In this document: positions 26,995-34,018 of the stretch, piece by piece
Numbering within the stretch: position 1 is the first letter of the stretch
Layout of the letters: each line of letters starts with the position of its first letter
Assembly (NCBI RefSeq): GCF_005222485.1
Contig: NZ_CP029078.1
Coordinates: forward strand, 7,131,501-7,195,500
Source: Streptomyces griseoviridis
GTDB lineage: Bacteria; Actinomycetota; Actinomycetes; Streptomycetales; Streptomycetaceae
Length of the DNA: 64,000 nt
Direction: 5' to 3'
Notes under the pieces: model-generated
The model's database searches: none
What the model was told of the DNA's origin: nothing
The model's input: the letters and a program-made list of their open reading frames with translations, nothing else
Translations under genes and position numbers: made by a program

Positions 26995-28694
26995 TGGGGA
27001 ACCACCTCCGCGTCGCGGACGGCCGGAAGGACGTCGTCGGGGGCGACCGGCACCATCAGCACCGCTGTGCCGCCCTGGGAGCAGAACCGGCGCGCGGCCA
27101 GGATCTCCTCGGTCAGCGCGGCCTTGTCGCGCAGCACCCGGTGGTGGAGGTCGGGGCCGTCCACCACGGGCGGCGGTGCGCCCCGGCGGGCGAAGGCGTG
27201 GCGTTCCGCGTCGAGGCCGAGGCGGGCGCGCTGGGCGTCGAGCCAGCCGTAGCCGCCGTTGCACAGCACCACGTAGAGGACACCGCCGTGGGACGCGGCG
27301 GTGACGGCGATGTCCGCGCGGGCGGCGAGGAACGCCCCGTCCCCGATGAACGCGGTGACCTCGTGGCCGGGGGCGGCCCGCTTGACCCCGATGGCCGCCG
27401 CCGCGCCGAAGCCCAGGGGGGTCTGCTCCGACGGCACGACGGACCCGCCGCCGGCGTGGAAGGGGAAGCCGTAGGACCACATGTCCTGGAGCCCGTTCTC
27501 CTGGACCAGCACGTGGTGTTCGCCCGCGGTGGCGTCGAGGGCGGCGAGCAGCTCGGCGACGCGGATCTCCGGCAGCGCCGCCGCGCGGGCCAGTTCCGCT
27601 TCCACCTCGCGCGACGCGGCGGCGCGGGCTTCGGCGATCCGCTTCGACCACGCGTCGCGCGCGTCCGCGTCCGCGAGCGCGGCGCCGCGGTCCTCGTCCA
27701 GCGCCCGCGACCAGCCGAGCACGGCGTGCCGGGCGTCCCCGAGCACCCGCGGGCCCGCGAACTCGGCCGACAGGCCGCCCGGATCGAGGTTGACCTGTAC
27801 CACCGGGACCCGCGGCCACGGGGAGCCGCCTTCGGCGACGGTCTCCTCCAGGCGCCCGGCGAGCGACACCACCAGGTCGCAGGACGACCACAGTTCGCGG
27901 AAGGGGGCCGCCGCGTAGAAGCCCGCCACACCGCAGAACAGCGGGTGGTGTTCGTCGACGGCGCCGCGGCCCGACGCGGTGGTGAAGAGGGCCGCGCCGA
28001 GGCGCTCGGCGAAGCCCTCGACCGCTCCGCCGTCGTTGCGGTGCCGCATCCCGCCGCCCACCAGCACCACCGGACGCCGGCTCGCGCGAAGGGCCGCCAG
28101 CGCGGGGCCCGGCGTCACCGGGGCGACGGCGAAGGCCAGGGGTTCGGGCGGCGTCGGCATCGGTTCTGTGACGACGACCTCGGCCGTGCGCACGTCGTCG
28201 GGCACCTCCAGGTAGACCGGCCCCGACGGCGGACCCGCGGCGCGGGTCATCGCCGTCACCGTCGCGGGGACGACCCGGTCCGGATGCCCCACCCGGTGCG
28301 CCCACCGCACGAGGGGCGCCACGACGGCGATCTGGTCGAGCTCCTGGAACCCGCCGCTGCCCCGGCGCCGTTCGGGTGCGCCGGCCGCGAGCACCAGGAC
28401 CGGCGCACCGGACTCCCGTGCCTCCAGGAGTCCCGTGGCCGCGTGCGTGACGGCCGGGCCCTTGCCCAGCGCACACACGGCGAGCCTGCCGGACTGCAAC
28501 GCGTAGCCGGTCGCCATGTACATCGCGTTGCGCTGGTCGCGGCAGGGCACGAGGTCGAGGCCGGCGGCGTCGAGGGCGCGGAGCAACTCCAGGTCGTCGC
28601 CCGGCAGTCCGAAGCAGGTGTCCACCTCGTGCGCCACCAGCAGGTCGACGATCGCGGACCACGCGTCGGCGTACCGTTTCCTTGCCCGGGTCAT
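26991..28694 (-). CDS. Thiamine diphosphate-dependent enzyme (acetolactate synthase-like)
   Basis: A 567-aa ThDP enzyme in the usual three-domain order: PYR (about residues 1-170), central (190-320), PP (370-560). The cofactor motif G-D-G-A-F...C-N-G-G is near 450-478, F-G-L-P-G near 28. In the PYR domain, where acetolactate synthases have R-H-E-Q-G-A with the catalytic Glu, this protein reads R-D-Q-R-N-A, so an ungapped alignment puts Gln (or with one gap Asp) at the Glu position. The operon context with an aldehyde-forming enzyme suggests carboligation or 2-oxo acid decarboxylation. GGAGG precedes the ATG. Confidence 0.87.
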   Translation of the reverse strand: MTRARKRYADAWSAIVDLLVAHEVDTCFGLPGDDLELLRALDAAGLDLVPCRDQRNAMYMATGYALQSGRLAVCALGKGPAVTHAATGLLEARESGAPVLVLAAGAPERRRGSGGFQELDQIAVVAPLVRWAHRVGHPDRVVPATVTAMTRAAGPPSGPVYLEVPDDVRTAEVVVTEPMPTPPEPLAFAVAPVTPGPALAALRASRRPVVLVGGGMRHRNDGGAVEGFAERLGAALFTTASGRGAVDEHHPLFCGVAGFYAAAPFRELWSSCDLVVSLAGRLEETVAEGGSPWPRVPVVQVNLDPGGLSAEFAGPRVLGDARHAVLGWSRALDEDRGAALADADARDAWSKRIAEARAAASREVEAELARAAALPEIRVAELLAALDATAGEHHVLVQENGLQDMWSYGFPFHAGGGSVVPSEQTPLGFGAAAAIGVKRAAPGHEVTAFIGDGAFLAARADIAVTAASHGGVLYVVLCNGGYGWLDAQRARLGLDAERHAFARRGAPPPVVDGPDLHHRVLRDKAALTEEILAARRFCSQGGTAVLMVPVAPDDVLPAVRDAEVVPQ

Positions 28695-31417
28695 TTCCCG
28701 TCCTCCGTGGTGGGGTCGGCCGTCGGGAGGTTCCGTGCCGCGGCCTGTGACATGAGCAGGGGTTCGGCGTGCCGTTCGCCGCCGTGGGCGAGGTAGTTCG
28801 CCCGCAGCCCGAGCCCGCCGAACGGGCGGTTGCCGTCCTCGTCGTCGAGCAGGGTGCGGTCGACGCAGGTCTGGTGCCGCTCGGTCAGGACCCGCACCGT
28901 CTCCGGGTCGGTCCCGTACACCATCGCTCCGAGCGCGCGCTCGTTGAAGTAGGGGCTCGACAGCCGTGCCCGCAACAGCCTCGCGGTGGGGTAGACCACG
29001 ACGTTGAACACCGGGGCGAACATCTCGTCGAGGGGGATCTTGTCGTCGAAGCCCCACAGCAGCACGGTCGGCTCGATCTTGCGGGACGGCAGGTCGATGC
29101 GCCCGCCGTGCCGGATGTGCCGCGCGTGACGCACCAGGTAGTCCGAGCAGTTCACCAGCGCCGAGTCGTAGCAGATCGGGCCGTAGTCGGCGGCGGGGTC
29201 GCTGTTCCGCCCGAAGCGCAGCGACGCAAGTTCGGCGGAGAGCAGGGCGACGAACTCCTCGGCGCGGCCCTTCGGCGCGAACACGACGTCGGGACCCAGG
29301 CAGTCCTGGCCCGAGTTGTAGAGCCTGATCCTCGTGACGTCGTGCGCGGCGCGCGCGAGGTCGGCGTCCGGTGCGATCACGAAGGGGTTGATGCCGTGCC
29401 CGAAGAAGAGGAAGAGCTGGTCCTCCGCCAGCCCTTCGCGGACCGTTTCGGCGTTGTCGTAGTTGCCGGTGAAGACGATGAGATCCGCCTCGCGGACCGG
29501 TCCCGTCACGAACTTGCGCTGGCTCAGCTCGAAGATCTTGATCGGCAGCCCGTGGACCCCCGCCAGCAGGGCGTGCAGGCGCTGCACCTGGCTCTTGATC
29601 TCCGACGAAGGACGGAAGGTGATCGTCTCGCAGTAGAGGGACGCCACGAGGGTGTAGAGCGCGTAGGAGTAGAGCGGGATGTTGGACGGCATGAAGACCG
29701 CGGCCCTGGGCACCTCGCCGGGGCGGACCCGCTGAATCTCCGCCTCCGCTCCGTCCAGGGTGGCGAGGAACGACCGGATCTCCGCGACGGCGGTGCGGTG
29801 CGGCGAGATCTCGGTGAGGATGCTCATGACCGCGTCCTCGTTGTCGCCCACGTACCGGCGCACCGCCCGCAGCGCCTCGACCCGGTCGGCGAAGGGGATG
29901 CGGTAGCCGGCCGCACGGGCGGTCGGGTCGGGCGCGGACGCGTCGGCGGCCGTGCGGCGCGGCGGGGGCAGCGAGGTCATGGCGATCTTCTCCAGAACGG
30001 CCAGGTTGGGCTTTCCCGTGTGGGTGAGGGGCAACGCGGGCACCACGACGATGTGGTCGGGCTGTTCGTAGCGGGCGAGCACCGGGCGCAGCAGCCGTTT
30101 CCAGTGCGCGGGCTCGTGACCGTCCGGGTCCGCGATCACGAACACCAGCCGGTGGCCCGTCCGTTCATCGGGGACGGCGACGACCTGTGCCTGCGCGCCG
30201 GCCGACTCGGCCCGCTCGGCGAGGCGTTCGGGGTAGAGCGTGTGGCCGTCACGGTGCACGGCGTGCCGGCGCCCGATGGGGAAGACCCGGCCGGCTTCGT
30301 CGACGAGACCGATGTCGCCGGTGCGGTGGACGGGCCCGGGAACCGGGACGATCTCGCCGTCCGCACCCAGGTGCCCGGTCATCAAACCGGCGCTGCGGAC
30401 GACGAGTTCACCCGGCCGCCCGTGCGGGAGCGGTCTGCCGTGGTCGTCGTGGACCTCGACGACCACGCCGGGCAGCGGTGTGCCGCATCCGACCGGATCG
30501 CTGGGGGGCGCCAGCGCGATGTTGCCGAGTTCGGTCGCGCCGTAGCCGTCGAGCAGGTGCCGGCCCGTGCGGGCGTGGAACCGGGCCGCCAGGTTGCGCC
30601 CCAGCGGCGCGCCGCCCACGCACCAGGCGCGCACCCCTTCCAGCGTGTCCGCGAGAGCGGGACGGCGGTCGAGGAGGTTGAGCAGGCTGACATAGGTGGA
30701 CGGGGCACCGTCCACGATGGAGAGGCCGTGCTCCGCGCCCGCTTCGAGCGCGTGGTCGAGGCGCGTGCCCGGCCCGTAGACCACGAGCGTTCCGCCGCCC
30801 AGCCACCAGCAGAGGACCAGCGACAGACCGTACTGGTGGGAGTACGGCAGGACCGGCAGGAAGACGTCGTCGGGCCGGTACCCCATGCGGTCCGCGCTGA
30901 GCGCGAGGTTGTCCAGGATCGAGCGGCCGGAGCGTACGACGCCGTGGGGTTCGCCCGTGGTGCCCGAGGACCAGGAGATCGCGGCGTCCCGGCGGCGCGC
31001 CCAGTTCGTGACGTCCGGCACGGGCGCCGGGTTCGAGACGTGCCGTTGTGCCGTGGCGGCGTCGTCGCCGATCTCCAGCACCACGCGTGCCTGAGCGTGG
31101 ATCCGCGAGCGCTGTGCCGGGGTGGTCCGGTGATCGGCCAGGACCACCGAGGCGTCGAGGTGGACGAGCGCGAGCAGATCGACGACCCATTCCGGTGAAT
31201 TGGCCCCGCTCATCATCACCCGCGAGCCGGGTCCAATTTCCCGGCGCGCGAGGAATTCGATGGTGCCGGCCATGCGGGCCAGGATTTCTTCGGTCTCCCA
31301 GATGGGTCCTTCGGGCGATACCAAGCGCCTGAAACCGAGCAACTCGTGCTCCTTCACGTCAGGGGACGGGTACGGGTTCCTGACGTGCAGGTACGTAAAT
31401 CCATCATCCCGCGACAA
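28691..31417 (-). CDS. Acyl-activating ligase fused to an aldehyde dehydrogenase
   Basis: A 908-aa two-enzyme fusion. Residues about 40-480 are an ANL adenylating domain with S-S-G-T-T-G-E-P near 160, Y-G-A-T-E-L-G-N near 300, R-T-G-D-I near 370 and a final L-T-H-T-G-K-P-N lysine. Residues about 500-900 are an ALDH-superfamily domain with V-F-T-G-N-Y, catalytic Cys in N-S-G-Q-D-C-L-G near 704, and P-F-G-G-L-G near 870. Together they could activate a carboxylate and reduce the thioester to an aldehyde, or the reverse. The TTG start at 31417 has GGAAG six bases upstream and an in-frame TGA just before it. First gene of the minus arm. Confidence 0.87.
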   Translation of the reverse strand: MSRDDGFTYLHVRNPYPSPDVKEHELLGFRRLVSPEGPIWETEEILARMAGTIEFLARREIGPGSRVMMSGANSPEWVVDLLALVHLDASVVLADHRTTPAQRSRIHAQARVVLEIGDDAATAQRHVSNPAPVPDVTNWARRRDAAISWSSGTTGEPHGVVRSGRSILDNLALSADRMGYRPDDVFLPVLPYSHQYGLSLVLCWWLGGGTLVVYGPGTRLDHALEAGAEHGLSIVDGAPSTYVSLLNLLDRRPALADTLEGVRAWCVGGAPLGRNLAARFHARTGRHLLDGYGATELGNIALAPPSDPVGCGTPLPGVVVEVHDDHGRPLPHGRPGELVVRSAGLMTGHLGADGEIVPVPGPVHRTGDIGLVDEAGRVFPIGRRHAVHRDGHTLYPERLAERAESAGAQAQVVAVPDERTGHRLVFVIADPDGHEPAHWKRLLRPVLARYEQPDHIVVVPALPLTHTGKPNLAVLEKIAMTSLPPPRRTAADASAPDPTARAAGYRIPFADRVEALRAVRRYVGDNEDAVMSILTEISPHRTAVAEIRSFLATLDGAEAEIQRVRPGEVPRAAVFMPSNIPLYSYALYTLVASLYCETITFRPSSEIKSQVQRLHALLAGVHGLPIKIFELSQRKFVTGPVREADLIVFTGNYDNAETVREGLAEDQLFLFFGHGINPFVIAPDADLARAAHDVTRIRLYNSGQDCLGPDVVFAPKGRAEEFVALLSAELASLRFGRNSDPAADYGPICYDSALVNCSDYLVRHARHIRHGGRIDLPSRKIEPTVLLWGFDDKIPLDEMFAPVFNVVVYPTARLLRARLSSPYFNERALGAMVYGTDPETVRVLTERHQTCVDRTLLDDEDGNRPFGGLGLRANYLAHGGERHAEPLLMSQAAARNLPTADPTTEDGK

Positions 31418-32027
31418 AGTCTGCTTCCGTCAATAAGAAGCACTTCACCTCATGCCACCATGCCATACCGGTAGACCCGTGTCGAGGGCTTGGTTGACGG
31501 TCCGTTACGCGTGGGGTTATTGGATACGAAATAGCGGAAGAAATATGTGACGGGTGGTCAGTTCCGGCAGGTGAATGAGGGGCGCGGTTGCCATTCGTGT
31601 ACACGGTGGATCTCGCGTTCTGTGAAACTTTGATTAGCATACTAAATTATTTGCGTGGTCGGTTTCTCAATTTCATTGAATGCGAAAAACGCACTCGGGC
31701 ATTGACGTTATGCGACTGGATTGTGCGGCGGAGTGACGGGCGGGACAGGGGGTGCCGGGGTGGCGGGAGTGGAAATCCGGTCGCTCCCTGTCGTCCTCTT
31801 CGGCTGCGGCGTGCAGGCCGGTGGCACGTGGCGGCACGTGGCGGCACGCGGTGGCGCGCGGCGGTGGCGCGGGAAGGGGGGAGTGGTGCGGGTGGTGGCG
31901 CCGCGGGGGCCGCTGGACGCCGGGGCCGCTGGATGCAGGGACCGGAGCCGGTGGCAGGGGCAGGGGCAGGGGCAGGGGCAGGGGCAGGGGCCCGGGGCCT
32001 GGGGCCTGGGGCCTGGCGCTTGGAGGA
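31418..32027. other. 610-bp AT-richer promoter region plus G-rich repeats
   Basis: No gene is seen. The stretch 31600-31700 is conspicuously AT-rich for this genome and carries TTAGCATACTAA (31634-31645), a near-palindrome with TTAG/CTAA arms that could bind the LuxR-type regulator. Toward 31820-31880 there are GGCACGTGGC-type repeats. The promoter for the minus arm must lie here. Confidence 0.6.
31955..32014. repeat. CAGGGG hexamer array followed by GGGGCCT heptamers
   Basis: Six CAGGGG units (31955-31990) are followed by three GGGGCCT units (31994-32014), directly downstream of the LuxR-type gene stop. Runs of four G at this density can form G-quadruplexes. Confidence 0.8.
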
Positions 32028-32441
32028 TTACGACGCGTCGCTCAGCGTCCGCGCGATCGCCTCGGCCCGTCCGCTCACCCCGAGCTTCCGGTATATCGCC
32101 TGCAAATTGTTTTTGACGGTGCGTTCGGCGATCCCCAGCTCGCGCGATATCTTCCGATTCGAGGCACCGGTGATCAATATGTCGAGCACCTGCTGCTCCC
32201 GGCGCGTCAAAGGGACGGCGGGGGCGAGCGTCCGAGGTGTGCTGTCGCGCGTGCTGTCCGCCGGGTTGTGCGGGATTTCCGGGTGCCGGGAACCGCCTGA
32301 CCGGTCGGGCGGGTTGGCGAGGAAAACGCCGTTCTCGGCGAGGCCCCTGAGTAATCCGGCTATCTCTCTGAGGCTGGAGATGATCTCGTCGTCGCTGCCG
32401 CCCCGTCGCCTGTCGCACCCCGGACCCGGCTCGGTGGTCAT
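32028..32441 (-). CDS. LuxR-type HTH regulator with a TTA codon
   Basis: A 137-aa protein with an unstructured N terminus, a short coiled segment (about residues 17-40) and a C-terminal LuxR HTH (about 72-132) with L-T-R-R-E-Q-Q-V-L-D and the recognition part S-N-R-K-I-S-R-E-L-G-I-A-E-R-T-V-K-N-N. No receiver or ATPase domain is present. Leu30 is encoded by TTA (32352-32354), the codon read by the bldA tRNA, so expression is probably limited to late growth. The ATG at 32441 follows GGAGGGAA. It sits between the two arms of the biosynthetic cluster, which it likely controls. Confidence 0.88.
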   Translation of the reverse strand: MTTEPGPGCDRRRGGSDDEIISSLREIAGLLRGLAENGVFLANPPDRSGGSRHPEIPHNPADSTRDSTPRTLAPAVPLTRREQQVLDILITGASNRKISRELGIAERTVKNNLQAIYRKLGVSGRAEAIARTLSDAS

Positions 32442-32784
32442 GGCATTCGGTTCCCTCCCGCAGTGCCCGCCTGAAATACCGGGAGCGACGGCGTGCGGCG
32501 TTCCCGGTAAGGACGGCACTCCGCGGAAGGTAGACGTCAGGGGTCTACCCTCACCGCGCTTCCCGAAACCGTCGAACTGCCCCCGAAACCCTCCTTTTGC
32601 TTTCTTTTTCGCGCAGGCGTCCTCCGCCCGGCGCCCGTCTCCACGGATTTCTCGGACGGACCCTGGCCTGAAAGGACCGGGTACCGGACCCAAGGGACTA
32701 TGCGTCTGGCCGTTTCACCGAAAGAGGGATGGCAAGCCGAGTACGGACCGCGGTTTTCGAGACGCGAGGAAGCGAGGGATTTCG
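32442..32784. other. Divergent promoter region of the biosynthetic cluster
   Basis: A 343-bp gap between the LuxR-type gene and the plus arm. It contains a pyrimidine-rich CTCCTTTTGCTTTCTTTTTC stretch near 32590-32610, unusual in this GC-rich DNA. No gene seen. Confidence 0.5.
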
Positions 32785-33525
32785 GTGCCACCTGAAGAGA
32801 ACGCGACGACCGCCAAACAACTGATCATGGAACTCGACACCCGGCGGGCGAGCCGCCCCCCGGACGCCGCGACCGGGACCGGCCGGGAGGACCAGAGCCG
32901 GTCACCCGCGCCGGACAACGCCCTGCTCGACCTCGCCGGGCGCGGTGAGCTGACAGCCGATCACCTGCGCCGCCTGGTCGTCGTCGAGGCGCAGTGCCAG
33001 CGCGCCGAACTCGCCGCCTACGGGCTGCTGACCGCCCGCTTCCCGCACCACCGATCCGTGGGCCTCTACGCCGAGTTGATCCGGCTGATCCACGGCGCGA
33101 TGCCCGCCCTCACCGACTGCGCCGAGGCGCTCGGCCTGTCACGAGACGACCTGCGCACCCCGCCCCAGGACCACCGGGCCTACGCCTTCAACGGGACGCT
33201 GTCGTGGATCGCCCTCGAAGGCAGTCAGGCGGCGACGGCGCTGGCCGTCCACACCGACCTCGTCGTCTACCTGGGCGGTTGCGAGCGGCTTGTCGACGCG
33301 GTCCGCGCGGCGGGCCCGCCGGCACCGCGGGAGTTCCTGGCGTACTACGGCGCCGGCTGCGCGCCCGAACTCCTCGCCCGCGCCGAGGAAGCCGTGGACG
33401 ACGGCCTGCGCCGCGGCGACGACCCCGCGACCGCACTGCACATGGCGTGGCTGCTCGAGCAGAGCATCGGACAGTTCTGGCAGGCCGCGGCCGCTACCTC
33501 GGCCGCCCCCGCCGTCCGCGGCTGA
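32785..33525 (+). CDS. Alpha-helical protein, possibly TenA/heme-oxygenase-like
   Basis: A 246-aa protein from GTG 32785. After a polar leader of about 45 residues it is a continuous run of amphipathic helices (about 50-240) with E-A-Q-C-Q-R-A-E-L, F-P-H-H-R-S-V-G-L-Y-A-E-L-I, and a late D-D-G-L-R-R-G-D-D-P. This helical pattern, with acidic and His positions in successive helices, recalls TenA/PQQC-type or heme-oxygenase-like folds, but I see no decisive motif. It begins the plus arm, before the NRPS. Its stop codon lies inside the first unit of a tandem array. Confidence 0.6.
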   Translation: MPPEENATTAKQLIMELDTRRASRPPDAATGTGREDQSRSPAPDNALLDLAGRGELTADHLRRLVVVEAQCQRAELAAYGLLTARFPHHRSVGLYAELIRLIHGAMPALTDCAEALGLSRDDLRTPPQDHRAYAFNGTLSWIALEGSQAATALAVHTDLVVYLGGCERLVDAVRAAGPPAPREFLAYYGAGCAPELLARAEEAVDDGLRRGDDPATALHMAWLLEQSIGQFWQAAAATSAAPAVRG

Positions 33526-33855
33526 CCCGCTGCTCGCGGCTGACCGGCTGTCCGCGGCTGACCCGCTGCTCGCGGCTGACCGGCTGTCCGCGGCTGACCC
33601 GCTGCTCGCGGCTGACCGGCTGTCCGCGGCTGACCCGCTGCTCGCGGCTGACCGGCTGTCCGCGGCTGACCCGCTGCTCGCGGCTGACCGGCTGTCCGCG
33701 GCTGACCCGCTGCTCGCGGCTGACCGGCTGTCCGCGGCTGACCCGCTGCTCGCGGCTGACCGGCTGTCCGCGGCTGACCCGCTGTCCGCGGCTGACCGGC
33801 TGTCCGCGGCTGACCCGCTGCTCGCTGCTGACCCGCCGCCGGCGTCTGACCAGCC
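33513..33855 (+). repeat. About nineteen 18-bp tandem repeats
   Basis: Two 18-bp unit types, (C)TGTCCGCGGCTGACCCG and (C)TGCTCGCGGCTGACCGG, alternate through most of the array, giving a 36-bp higher-order period, and decay at the right end. The first unit contains the TGA that ends the helical-protein gene, and each later unit repeats that TGA in the same frame. Confidence 0.9.
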
Positions 33856-33904
33856 GTGACGGCGTCATCAGCCGTGACGGCGTCACCAGCCGTGACGGCG
33901 TCAC
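33851..33904 (+). repeat. Three 18-bp repeats each holding an inverted repeat
   Basis: The unit CAGCCGTGACGGCGTCAC is repeated three times with one mismatch; inside each, GTGACG and CGTCAC pair around one base. It directly abuts the larger array with the same 18-bp period and lies 115 bp before the NRPS start. Confidence 0.85.
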
Positions 33905-34018
33905 TCGCCGTCGCCACCCACGAGCGCCGTACGGCCGAGCCGCGTCAGCTCCGCCTCCCGCGCGCTCCTTTCGCCCGTCCGCGACCCCTTTCCCATCCCC
34001 CTACCAGGGAGATCACCC

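Noticed and set aside
31588..32784. Extension of the helical-protein frame upstream to an ATG at 31588
   Set aside because: It would overlap the LuxR-type gene and G-rich repeats; GTG 32785 fits the divergent promoter layout.
33290..33859. Open frame encoding a (D-P-L-L-A-A-D-R-L-S-A-A) repeat protein
   Set aside because: It is the tandem array read in a frame lacking stops and overlaps the real helical-protein gene; no ribosome site.
33513..33904. CRISPR-like appearance of the 18-bp arrays
   Set aside because: Units are directly adjacent with no unique spacers, the units are too short, and no cas genes are near; these are minisatellites.
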